From Eopsaltria australis (lineage: Eukaryota > Chordata > Aves > Passeriformes > Petroicidae): a DNA stretch of 64,000 bases. The translations under genes and the position numbers were made by a program. Location of the stretch: positions 11,489,501 through 11,553,500 of the forward strand of contig JAVTVJ010000001.1 in the NCBI GenBank assembly GCA_034509425.1, written 5' to 3'. A model generated the notes under the pieces. The model searched no databases, had not been told where the DNA came from, and was given only the letters and a program-made list of their open reading frames with translations. Of the stretch, positions 35,560 through 48,853 are shown one piece after another (within the stretch, counting starts at the first letter, position 1; every line of letters begins with the position of its first letter).

Positions 35560-36445
35560 GTTGGGCTCAGTGTTTGGGCCAGTCTGTTTAATATCTATAT
35601 TGATGATAGGGACAAGGGGATTGAGTGAGGTTGGCTCAGTTGGTTAGAACACAGTGCTGGATCAATGGCCTGTGGACAGTGATTTGAGGTTCAACAAAAC
35701 CAAGTGCCATGTCCTGCCCTTAGGTCACAACAACCCCCAGCAGTGCCACAGGCTTGGGAAGAGTGGCTGGAAAGCTGCCTGGTGGAAAAGCACCTGGGGG
35801 TGTTGGTTGATGGCTGGCTGAATACGAGCAAGCGCATGCCCAGGTGGCCAAGAAGGCCATGCCTGGCTTGCACCAGAAACAGTGTGGCCAGCAGGACCAG
35901 GGCAGGATCATCCCTCTGTACTCAGCACTGGTGAGGCCACGCCTCAAGTGCTTGTCCAGTTCTGGGCCCCTCACTACAAGAAGGACGCTGAGGTGCTGGA
36001 GTGTGTCTAGAGAAGGGCAACAGAGCTGGTGAACGTAAGTTCTATGGAAAATGGAAGCTGGGGTTGTTTAGCCTGGAGAAAAGGAGGCTTGGGATGACCT
36101 CATCACTCTCTGCAATTACCTGAAAGGAGGGTGTAGCCAGGTGGGGATAGCTCTCTTCTCTCGGGTAACAAGTGACAGGACAGATGGAAATGGCCTCAAG
36201 TTGTGCCAGGGGAGGTTTAGATTGGATATTAGGATAAATTTCTTCACTGAAAGGGTAGTTAGACACTGGAATAGGCCGGCCAGGGAAGTGGTGCATTCAG
36301 CACCCCTGAAGGCATTCAAAAGACATGTGGATGTGGCAGCTGGGGACTGGTTTGGTGGTGAACCTGGCAGTTAATGATTGGTCTCACTGATCTTAAAGGT
36401 TTTATCAACCTAAATGATTCAATGCTGCTATGATTCTATTCTATT
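35560..36445 (+). mobile_element. CR1 LINE, 5'-truncated, plus strand, internally rearranged
   Basis: The left end reads GGCTCAGTGTTTGGGCCAGT and then the RT fragment LFNIYIDDRDKGIE. After an interruption (see 35630-35658), CR1 resumes with GGATCAATGG and GAGGTTCAACAAAACCAAG, then EEWLESCLVEKHLGVLVDGW, the GCCTGGAGAAAAGGAGGCT 3' UTR section, and an end near AATGATTCAATGCTGCTATG. Relative to a typical CR1, about 100 bp of the reverse-transcriptase 3' part is missing at the interruption. It is antisense to GREB1L. Confidence 0.92.
35630..35658 (+). repeat. tRNA-like A-box block inside CR1
   Basis: GTTGGCTCAGTTGGTTAGAA followed by CACAGTGCT closely resembles the 5' half of a tRNA-Ile gene (D-arm, A-box TGGCTCAGTTGG). 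It replaces the CR1 segment expected between GGAATTGAGTG and CTGGATCGATGGG. No anticodon arm or T-arm follows, so it is not a functional tRNA. It may derive from a tRNA-Ile-related SINE. Confidence 0.7.
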
Positions 36446-36480
36446 AGTCTATACAGTTTAAGTCAACATATTCAAATGTT

Positions 36481-36517
36481 TCTAGATGACACTCTAGATG
36501 ACATTTCTAGATGACAC
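36481..36517. repeat. Triplicated TCTAGATGACA motif
   Basis: TCTAGATGAC recurs at 36481, 36493 and 36506 with slightly different spacers. It lies just right of the CR1 3' end. Confidence 0.85.
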
Positions 36518-37050
36518 TCATTTCTGGGTAGACAAACTTCAGGGTGCATCCCACAGACTACTTCTCCAACCATCTAAGACAGGAGAATTGCTGGAATAAG
36601 CTCTTGCTTTGAGTTTCTGACTATTCCTTCCACTCAAGACAAAGCCTGTGTATTTAGATATTAAAACTACAAAACACCTCTGGATGTCACAGCATACAAC
36701 ATCTATAGTCAAAATTATTCAAATGTACCACAACAAGAGAGAAGGAAGAATAATTTCGGAGTTCTAAACAGATGGTATAACAAAGGGTCCAGAAATCTCC
36801 TTCAACCAGAACACGACCCCCTCAGCACTGCATAGCCTGAGATTGTGTTTGTAGAAACAGCAGTGCAATAGTAAAAAGCTGACAATTACAAATGATAGAA
36901 TGTAACCCATACTGCAAATATGGGCATTCTCATGTATAAAAACTAAGCTTGAGAATACCTCACCATGAATGCTGCCAAAGATAACAAACGTGAAATCTGA
37001 GGAAGTCCAGGAGGTAGACTAAAAAAACCCCACTAAAATAAAACCCACTT

Positions 37051-37094
37051 CTTTATCTTTTTTTACTTATTCCTTTATCTTTTTTTACTTATTC
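37051..37094. repeat. Perfect 22-bp tandem duplication
   Basis: Two identical 22-bp units run back to back, each starting CTTTATC, then seven T, then ACTTATTC. Perfect identity suggests recent slippage. Confidence 0.92.
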
Positions 37095-39193
37095 CTTCAT
37101 CACAGTCAGTGGAATTTATTTATAGCAATGCTATGGCTTGCAATCACTGGTTTAACTATGTATAGTCTTCATAGAAGGTTTAAAGCATCAGAAATGCTTT
37201 TTTTTTTACTTTGATTTGTAATATCATCACGAGTTGCTCAGCTGATTTCTGAAAACACAGCAACTACAATTAATGCTGTCAAAACTTTACAGGAAAACTG
37301 ATAGGAATTCTCAGCTATATCTTTTTTTTATCATAAAAAGAGCACTTCCACTGATAATATTCTTATCTGCAAATATATTTTATACAAGTACTGAGATCTG
37401 AAAAAAATTAGGCTAGACTCTGTCTTTCGTGCTTTTTCCTGCTTTTGCCTGCTTTTTTATCTTTGCCTTTATCTTACTCTTTCGCAATATACTCTGGAGA
37501 AAAGAAAAACATTTTAGTCCTACTTTCTTAAGAAGAAAAAGAGGCTTACATGAATAAATTGCTAATTTATATGTGTATTTGTCTCTTCCTGTCAAAAACC
37601 TTTGAAGCTGGCTGCCCTCCAATCATGTTTAATCTGCTTTGATTTAACAAAATGGGACAAAGGCTGCAGTTCAGTGCAGCTGTCACAATTCCAACAGTTT
37701 TAAGTTTACAGCAATATTCAAACCAGCAACATGTTTTGATCCCCTCCTCTACTGAATGTTTTTACTTTTCTCCTCATTAGGCGCTTTCATGTTACAGTAC
37801 TGGCACACATCTCCACGTAAGGTCAAATAGGAAACTATTCGGCTTTGCACAGCTAAGAACAAAAGCCAAACTAAACACCTGCTAATAAGGGAACTGCTTT
37901 GTGCTGAAGGCACGGTGCTCGATAAACACAGTTCAGCTACAGAAGCTTTGCATGGAGCCTCCTCTAGTCTGCAGCAAGTATAGACTTGCTGCATCCATCT
38001 AAAGTTAGACTTGCTCATGGAGCTTGATTCTCTGACTCACAAGTTTCAATAAATAGTTTATTTTTAATTGGAAATGCTGTTATCAGCCGGCTACAAATTT
38101 GCAAGCTGCCTCTATCAATCCGGAACTGTGTGAAGCAGCTGGTTTTAACATGCACACTTTACAAACTTTCCACTAAAGATGAAAACCTCAAATAACAAAT
38201 TTAAGCCCACTGAAAGAAGGTAACAAAAGGACATACTGTAAAAAAATAAGAAACCCTCTGTCAGTTGTAACATGGCATCCAATGGACTAGTGAGGCAGAG
38301 AATGATAAACAAAGCTGACAGGTCACTTAGGGAGTATTACAATATAGAAAATTGTTTTCTTCCTGTCTGTTGCAGAACTGCTGCAAAGTGTAAGCACTCA
38401 TGGGTGAAACCTGCATGGAGCACGTTTCCTCCCCAGACTGTAAGGTTATCAGCAGTTGTGCTGCTTTTGGAACACCTGCATATTTCATACCATTATGTAC
38501 TACAGATGCAATGTGCTCTTCACAAAATTCCTCACAAAATCACACTCCTCTATCGTAAGTAGCATCTTTTCAAATACAAAAGTTAAGGTGAGACTGCTGT
38601 GGAAGTTTCCCAACACTATCCTGCATTAACTTCTAAAACCTTGCTGTTGCCACAGCTCTTTTTATTCTAAGGTAGGAAAAATGACTGGGACTGCAATAAG
38701 AGAAAAAAATGTGGCTTGCTGGTTTGCTCTTAAACTTGCAAAAAGTCCATTTCAAAAACATTTACAAGAATGAGATATTCAGTGAAACACTTGCCTTAGT
38801 CTGAATAACAAATGTGGTTTTCATGTAAACAGTGCTGTCACCAAAACAATGACAACCATCACACATCTGCCAGCATTTGTCACAAAACTGAATAAAACAG
38901 ACCGAGTGTCCTTAGAAAGGGCTGTGATAACTGATGGTTTGATACCCTAAGCAAATGAGTTATCTGCATTGCAAATCCATTTCACAAAGGTGACCTGGTC
39001 AGTCCCCATATGGAGAGCAGAAGCAGTATCAGCCTTTAAATTCACTTCTTCCGTTTCAGGAACAAAGTGGCAAAGTCACACACACTAGATGGAGCCACTC
39101 ACCCCTTCCAGCCACAAAAGGAGCCAGAAAACTGGCCCTAAAAAGGACATAAAGATGGTATGAAGGAAAAAAGGACAGTCACAAATAAAATCA

Positions 39194-41111
<1,918 letters not shown>

Positions 41112-41249
41112 CTATCAGGATCACTGGTCTGACTCCCGAGTTATTCAGCAGGTTTTCAGGAACTATTACAGTCTCCCCTGCTGGGATGGGTTGAGGCTGT
41201 AAAATTCCAGTTAACATGGATTGAGGAACTGGGACTGACAAAAGAGGCT
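41112..41249 (-). CDS. GREB1L: GREB1L coding exon 9
   Basis: This exon codes residues 410-455 (138 nt, phase 1-1), including [16 protein letters not shown] and RPVILIG. It matches the GREB1 block around 'VSVPDNLL'. Acceptor TTTATAG|AG; donor ATAG|GTAAGT. Confidence 0.94.
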
Positions 41250-42924
41250 CTATAAAATAAAGAAAAGAGAAACTTCCATTACTAAGAGGCTCATACTGTG
41301 ATTTGGCCTTATGAACAAATAAGAAAAAAATTACTGCAAATCACTAACTGTAATAAAATTCAAGAGGTCTCTGCATTTCCTGCTATAGTTTTAAGAAATT
41401 TAAATGAAGACCCTATATCCTCCTGTAGCCCCACCCCTAAAATAAAACTTTTTCTGACCACTGCATTGTTGGTGAGAATGAGAGAGCAAAACACAGGTTT
41501 GAATATGCATCTTTAAACAAAGCCAAGTACTAAGCCAAAAGGCCACCCCTCAATACTGCCTCTCAATACAAGGGAAGAAACTGCTTCAACTTCTGACTTA
41601 GAATATCTGTAGATAAGAAAAATAAAAGCAGGACAAAATCTCAAAACTGTCCTTAGATAGTTGCTTTACCCATGAAAGAGCAATAGCAGCTACCATAAGT
41701 AAAGGAAACCAAGTGCAAGAATTTTGTAATCTGTAATCAGGTTTCAGAGTAAGGCCTACTTCACAAGTTTCTTAGGCTTCATTTGGTGGTTTACAGCCAC
41801 TTTTTCAGAAAACATCAAAGGCAGGATGAATGAATGAGTATGTCTTACCAAGGGAAATTGTTTATCCATCAGAAAAAAGCACTATTAAAGACTCATAGAA
41901 AATGCAGCATACAACAGAGGTAGCAGATTAGTGGAGACAAACTCAACAAAAAGGGGAAATTGCCGTGTATCATGTCTCTTCAGCAGGTTTCTGAAGATAG
42001 AAACTGACAAAAGGTGAAATTTGAGGTGTTCAGGTAAGCAGGCCTGCACAGCCACGTAACCTTTCTTCCTATGATGAGTATCTCTGAAAATAACTCCAAA
42101 ATATCTCAAAACCAAGCCCTCAAAAGCAGAGCTAAAAATGCATTATGCATGTTGATAAATGGCTTTTTTCATTCCTTGGATGTTTATTCTCTCACTCTAT
42201 AGAGAGAAGCATAAGTAACTGTTTATTCCCCTCTAGAAAATATGCTCAATCTCACAACTCTTCACAAATAGTGAACAGTTTTATTAAGAGTTATGAATAA
42301 AGAGGTATCTACATGGATATCGGTGAGTACTTGTAATTAATTCTATTTCATGTCATGATATTAAGCTCCTATAGCTTTTCCATGCACAACTAACATTTGG
42401 TCTCACTTTTTGCTTTTAACTGAAGATGACCTAGTGGATATTAGTGTCCTTTTTTAGGCTAAAATTATATAAAGCTGTTTTGTCCATGCAGAAACAGAGT
42501 GTACAGTTTCTGTATCATCCCACACCAGACTGAGACACAACAGTTAAGGTGAAGGCTAATGAAAATCCTTGAAATCTATTCATATATCCATACACCTGCA
42601 CAATTTTAGAACAACTGAGTTGAAGTAGGGGGACTGTGGATTTCTCTTAGCTTTATATTTTTAATACTATTATTTGCATCTTCCTTTCCTCTCTCTCCCC
42701 CAGCAGTTTTACTTACCCTGTGTTGCATCTTAGATTACAACAAGGACCAAGCAACTATATCTGCTTTTTGGGGGGCACCTGAAAAACTCACCATGGTGTG
42801 CTTAAATACTTTTATAAGATCAGTTATATTTGCTGTGCAACATGTAAGAGGTGCAGCTCAGGGCTGCTGGGCTGGATGAGTTCACATTTTAACAAATGAC
42901 ATCTGCGTGTCATTCAAGTTCTAC
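41250..42924 (-). other. GREB1L: GREB1L intron 8
   Basis: 1,675 bp, AT-rich, with no recognised element. Confidence 0.8.
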
Positions 42925-43044
42925 CTGTTCTTGTGGAAGGCCGGATTGTAGGAACAGGTACTGCTACAGCAGGAGGTGGGACTGGGGACCCAGGAGACCA
43001 TCCTCGGTGACGCTTCTTTGGTGGTCCAGAACTGGACATAGATG
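42925..43044 (-). CDS. GREB1L: GREB1L coding exon 8 (basic motif)
   Basis: This exon codes residues 370-409 (120 nt, phase 1-1). [18 protein letters not shown] contains the basic run KKRHR (379-383), a plausible nuclear localisation signal that GREB1 shares. Acceptor CTTCCAG|CA; donor ACAG|GTAGAA. Confidence 0.95.
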
Positions 43045-43381
43045 CTGGAAGGAAAGGAAAAACTAATTCTAAACCCTGTCCCCCCAAATGACCAAATTCC
43101 AGCCCACGCTCCATTTCCCACTGGTCTTGAGAGGGTATCATGTGACAGAGCACCAGAGGCTCTTACCTAGATTTACATAAAACCAGAATATGATGTGAAA
43201 AATATTGTTACCTGTGTTAAAAAGTCCAGTACTATCATTAATGGTCACGCTGAAAAGCAAAGGGATCTGTAAAGACTGAATGGTAGGAACAGCTACCATC
43301 GGAAGAAGAACAAAACCACAAATTTCAAGCTCAACATCCAATGCAGCTTAGGACAAAAAAAAAACCAGAGGTTTTCTTTAC
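43045..43381 (-). other. GREB1L: GREB1L intron 7
   Basis: 337 bp, a short intron with no repeat. Confidence 0.88.
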
Positions 43382-43519
43382 CTTGGTCTCCAGCTGCACA
43401 GCCAGGACTTGGAGACGTCAAGTGAGGCATTGGGCGAGAGACTGCAGAACTCAATGCGTTATTTCTTCCTCCATTAGCGTTTCCATTAGCAACATCCGTG
43501 GCACGCAGTGAAAGAGGAG
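43382..43519 (-). CDS. GREB1L: GREB1L coding exon 7
   Basis: This exon codes residues 324-369 (138 nt, phase 1-1). The reading includes APLSLRATDVANGNANGG and ends CAAGDQ. It is too short and open-ended to stand out by length; the frame is fixed by neighbouring phases and by good splice sites (TACTCAG|CT and CAAG|GTAAAG). It is a disordered linker. Confidence 0.88.
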
Positions 43520-45391
43520 CTGAGTATAATAAAATACAGAGTGTGTGGCTTCAGACAATCTTGAAAACAAACAAATAAAATAATACAGCCACACACAGAC
43601 ACAAAAGAACAGGACAAGATGCATGACTGAAAAAAACCATACTCCAGGGAAAGCACGAAATGTACTCGTCAGGAAACATTTGGGCACAGACTTCAAAATC
43701 CGAGCCTTGAAAAGGGGTGTCCAGATTTCAAGGTGGGGAGGGATAGGTGGAAAAAAATATTCAAAAAAAGCCTCACCGAAATACAACAGAAAATTACACT
43801 CACACAAAATCATTGGGAAGTTTGTGACGCTTTTTTTTACACAGTGTAATTTTTTTTGAAACATACATCGCAAATTCAGTTTGTAAATATTTCTGAGCCA
43901 CTTCTGTATATCTACATAATTTTCCCCCAGTCATGCTGTGCACAGTAATTCACTACAGGGCTCTCATCTAAAGCCTTAGTAAAGGACACTGGGCAGGGGA
44001 GGACAAGGCAGTTTGCTGCAAAGCGTCCATGGCCTGAGCATTACTGAGGCAAACCATGCCTAATTTTGCTACCTCTGCCTAAGGCGATCCTCCAGTCCCA
44101 GCAAGCCTGACACTCTGGCAGGACCCACGATATCCAGGCCACAAAATTAAACTACAACAAGGGATGATCACCAGAAGTCACCATCACTCATCTGAGCTCA
44201 TCCTCATTCTTTTTCAGAACCCAATTTTTGCAGAAGGGAAAAAAAATGGCATAAATTGCCAACACGGAGGCCAGTGGAAACTACAGTTCCTTGCTGATAT
44301 TGGCCACATGGATTATTCCAGGAGCAACACCAGGAGATGGTGCAGCAGCTTGTTGATGGTAGCTGCAACTGGAAGAGTTAGAGATGTGGGTATGCAGCTT
44401 AAAACAATGCAACTCTCCAGATGCAGACATCCAAATAAATTCTGGCACAAGACTCTCTGGTTGCCAAATACAAAACATGAGTAACCTCACTTGCCCTTTG
44501 TGAGCCGCCCATTTGTACTCTCAGTTAACAATTTTGTATGGACAGATACGGTGGACATGCATCAGGCACAGAGGTGGTTGAAAAAGCTGGAAAGAAATTT
44601 CAGTGCAAAATAAAATCACACAAGTATGGAGGAGGAAAAGGTATTTTACACAAAGAACTGTAAATGATTTACTAGATACAACACAATAATGTTATGTACC
44701 ATGACAGTATATATTGTATTAAATAGCAGGTGTAATGCATCATTTATAAAGCGTAATGCTCATGTGCATATATAAACCAAATAAATAGATAAATTTTCTT
44801 ATTCAAGCATACTGTCCTGCAATAAGTGTCAGGATTATTTTATTGCTTAAAGACCAACCAGCTAAAACAAAAAAACAATCAGGTCATCACAACAGAGTGT
44901 CAGTGAGGGACTTAGATGTCACAGTTGAGAGTTATAATTTATTAAATACACAATGCAGAAATAAGCAATTAAAACAGCAGAGATATTAAAACTCCTTTAA
45001 ACGAGACTTAATTCCACTAAAACTATGTTGAGGAACTATAATTGTTAGAAATGGAGAACTACACACAGCTCTCAATTACTGAGGCAGGAATCAGTGTGAT
45101 ATCAAGAGGTGACATTCATGGTCTCTTACATATCTTAGGAAGTGCAGAGAGAGATATCACATGCACTCCTACCAGGATGTTAAATCTGAAAGCCAAGGTG
45201 TGGCTCAAGTTTGGGGATTGTAATACCTGCAAAAATTTCTGTGCCAAAGAATGCAAGAATATGAGAGTTCTGGAGAATGCCAGGGAATGTTTTCCTTTCC
45301 CTTTTCCACCACAAAAATTACACTCTCTTTTCTTGGCTGTTAAGCTGATGATTCCCTTGGCTCTCAGGTGTTCTGGAAAGCAAAGCCATAC
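43520..45391 (-). other. GREB1L: GREB1L intron 6
   Basis: 1,872 bp, with no recognised transposon. An AT-rich patch covers about 44640-44800. Confidence 0.8.
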
Positions 45392-45529
45392 CTGCAGCAA
45401 ATGCCTTTCCTACGAGCTGTACTGACAGAGCCAGGGGTTTCACAACATTCTTGTTCCGGGATGGATCTGGTGTTCCACTTAAGTTAACAGCAGCAGGAGA
45501 TGATTTTGCTGGACTGAACACTGAAGAAT
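45392..45529 (-). CDS. GREB1L: GREB1L coding exon 6
   Basis: This exon codes residues 278-323 (138 nt, phase 1-1), DSSVFSPAKSSPAAVNL to LVGKAFAA. Acceptor ATTCTCAG|AT; donor GCAG|GTATGG, a weaker donor than most in this gene. The region is a low-complexity linker with a conserved KPLAL-type segment. Confidence 0.9.
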
Positions 45530-48500
45530 CTGAGAATAGAAGTTGTTTAATTAATGTTTTAAAAATTAAATATATATATATATAATTTTTATTATATACG
45601 CATTTATCAAAACTCATCTCTGCATAAATTGCAAACAAACTTTTTATGCTCCTAAGAAATTACCATGTATCTTTCAGGAGTTGTAACAAACATTTAACTG
45701 GGCATTTCTATAGAGCCTTATAATCTACTGAACCCACGACTGATCTCTTCCACAATATTTTGCATTCACACACACCCAAAAAATATTTTAACTGTGGAAA
45801 GGGCTATGTCATTGCTCCTGAAAATAACCTCATGGGATAGGCAAGTAAGTGCAGTTATCTCATGGCTCACATGAGGAAGCTAAGACAAAGAGCTTATGTA
45901 ACTTGTAGCCAGCAAGCATAGGGAATAAGCACTGGAATAAGTTGCCTAAAGACGTTGTGGAATCTCCATCACCTGAGGTTTTCAACAACAAGCTACTGAA
46001 TCTCTGTCAGACACTGCTAAGCTTGACTAAGGGCAGAAAAAAACCAAACCCAAAAACATAGCCTCCTTATAGCACTACTGTCTATAAAACTATAAAAAGC
46101 ATATGCCCATTTATAAATCTGGGTAAAAAATTAAGAATATTTGAGCCCAAACCCTTTTCATTAATTAACAAACTTCTTAGAGCATTTTACCAAGGCTAAA
46201 AATTATAAATCTTGTTTTATAGAAGGATAAACTGAAGTGCAAACAAATTTCAATATTTGCCCAGTATAAACCTGATTCCAAACCTCAAAGCATGTAACTC
46301 CCTTTAACATCAGGCATTTCACAGCTGCAATTTACTTCAAGAAAAAATTGGCATTTGGATGCTGATACAGTGGCAAATCCATATTCTTATAACCAGAGTG
46401 AAAGAATATTAACTCAGCATCATCCAGAAAGTAGCTTGCAACAAGGAGGCAAAGGAGGCTAAGTTCACCTACAGATGTCCCAGTGAAACAGCCAGCTAAA
46501 GAAAACAGAAGACAAAGATCAACTTGATCTGCCAAACACATTCACCCTCAGGCCACACACCATTTGGTGAAGGAGGGTGGGAGGAAGCTCTGCTTTGCCA
46601 GACAGAGTAACTGACATGAAGAACAAACACAGAAGCCTCTGCTGCTACTGCCCCACCAGAAAATCTTGTCCATGTTCACAGGAAACACGCTGAATGACTA
46701 ACAAAATAGACCACCAGGTCAGGGCCTTTGGAGGGAGATGCTGGTCTGTCATTAAATATGATGTAGCAAATACGTAGTGTTAGAGGTTTCCTCAAGGTAA
46801 ACGGCCCAGAAGCTTCGTGGATTTTTTTTTTCCCCACCTCTAATTGTAATACATTTTCTTGAAATTTTATCTGTGAATGTGGATGTGGCTGGTATATGTT
46901 TAAACAGCACACTGTTACCTAAGCAGAACTTGTAGTTATTAAAATACCAGCTATTAAAATTCTTCATCTTTCTCTTGGAAAGCCTTGTTTCTAGTTGCTT
47001 AACAGATGAATTTAATTTTCCCCTCTCAAGTGTCTGCCCAAAACTGAATTTTTGATACTGTACACCCATAACTACCTACATGTATCTTATAGAACTTAGA
47101 GACTGAACTGCTCACCAGAAATATTTACACAACTTCTAAAGAAAAAAAAAGGGAATGAGTTGATGATGAACTGAAAACAATTTCAGAAAAAAACCTGGTA
47201 ATTAGTAGCCCTGTTTTAAAACAACCGAGAAGCAAACTCCAGTAGAAAGAGCTATGCAGAATCTAGAGGAGAAAAAGTCAGAAAAGCCCTCCATCATAGG
47301 TGACACGACAGAATTTATGCCACTGAATAAAAGGTGCCCTCCCCCCTTCTCCCAGTCACAGGGGATTCATGTGTATGTATGTGGCATTATCTTCACTAGA
47401 AGATAGCAGTAGAAGGAGATGAAAAGGTTTTGACGAGCATGACCTGGGAGTACAAACAGTGACACAGAGAAACACCAAGCAGACTGAAAATGGCAGGGAG
47501 TGATAAGGAGAAAGCCATATATAAAAGGTGTATTTATTAACTTGGCAGGTACAATAGAAGACAAAGCTGTGTAAATATGAGAATTCTTGTTGTTCCAAAT
47601 AAATAGGTTCTCATGCATCTGCACAGTTCTCAAGCCTAGATCTAGAAGCCAAGGGATCATGCAATGAAATGCAGATGTGTTTAGACCACACTGTCATTTA
47701 ATTTTACCCAAAGCCCGAAGATTTAGCTTCCTTAACAGAGACAGGGTGACCACCTGGGGGAAGTGCCTCTGAACATACTAATCAGTGATTACAATTTCAT
47801 ATGAATGCCCATGTTCAGCTTTCGTTTGTTACTCCCTTTTAACAAACTTTCTAGGTGTAAATAGTATTTTAACCATCTTGCTTTATATCTGCATTTCACG
47901 CTCCTTTAAGGAAATATATGGTTTTGGACGTTTACATCAATTAATAGCAATTAACAGGCCATTTTCTCCTGTTTTTAATTTTTCAAGAAATAGCACAAAC
48001 AGAGACAAAAACGTACAACAGCATAGATGAAGCTGCAATAAAGCAATGAAAAAAAGAGCTCAAACAAAAGCATTTTGTCTACTCGCAATAAATAAATAGA
48101 TACATGAAATTAAGATGCTGCTTCTTTGTCAGTCAATATCTATCTGATTTTTGTAGTTTCTCCTTATTTAAGGGTATCATTAATAGCTTTCTAGAATAGT
48201 TGTGAGACACCTGTTAGCTCACATAACACAAACCCACTGTATGCACATGGGGAAATTGCAATTCTAAGTACACCTCTGTGTGCAATAAAATTTAAATGAA
48301 GAAGGAAATAAGCAAGTAAATAAAATAAAATCTGGCCCTCTCTCCCTAAAAGGAGATTATTTTCCTCTTCCAGACAAATAGCCTAGTTTATATGCTAAGT
48401 AAACACTTCCCTATAAATGTGTAATTGAAGCTTTTTGAGATCCACAAAAAAAAATTAATGAAACAAAGACAGGGAGGCACAGAATCCAATAAATTAATCA

Positions 48501-48730
48501 AAAGATCATTTAATGCTTTTACATCAACTGTTGTTTTGAGACTAATCTAACCTTCAGCCTCACCTGGGTCTTAATCTTTGCCAAAGCAAATTTTGAAAGG
48601 CATCCTCTCCAGTGTAATCTATACATGGCTCAAGGTAAATACCCAGTTGTTTACAGCATCCCTGACCCAGCAGTGTCTGAGGTAACTTACCACCCCCAAT
48701 GGTTATCTTTACAGCACTTTCAGCTCCTAC
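45530..48730 (-). other. GREB1L: GREB1L intron 5
   Basis: 3,201 bp. It contains a TA microsatellite (about 45570-45598) and a probable ancient LINE 3' fragment (45925-46035). Confidence 0.8.
45925..46035 (+). mobile_element. Ancient CR1/L3-type LINE 3' fragment
   Basis: AGCACTGGAATAAGTTGCCT followed by AAAGACGTTGTGGAATCTCC and ATCACCTGAGGTTTTCAA matches the well-known CR1/L3-family 3' segment 'actggaacaagctgcctagagaggttgtggaatctccatc...gaggttttcaa'. It is diverged and isolated, so probably an old insertion. Confidence 0.75.
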
Positions 48731-48853
48731 CTGTCTGAGTGAACCCTGATTTGTATCCATTAGCTGATCCACCCTCTGGGGTCGTGGACGGTGACACCGA
48801 AGGATTTGGTTTAGCAGGGAGGCTAGCAGCAGATGATTGCCTGCTTCTACATT
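48731..48853 (-). CDS. GREB1L: GREB1L coding exon 5
   Basis: This exon codes residues 237-277 (123 nt, phase 1-1), [18 protein letters not shown] to [10 protein letters not shown]. It is a Ser/Pro-rich, probably disordered linker. Acceptor TTTGCAG|AA; donor ACAG|GTAGGA. It is frame-neutral, so skipping would keep the frame. Confidence 0.93.

Noticed and set aside
35630..35700. A tRNA gene
   Set aside because: Only the D-arm/A-box half is present. The later GGTTCAAC is ordinary CR1 sequence and the spacing and arms do not make a tRNA.
35704..36374. Several open frames on both strands
   Set aside because: They are fragments of CR1 reverse transcriptase and 3' UTR, not host genes.
38985..39010. 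Oestrogen or retinoic-acid response element (GGTGACCTGGTCA-like)
   Set aside because: The half-sites do not have the spacing or orientation of a consensus ERE or DR5/DR2 element, so I do not list it as a site.
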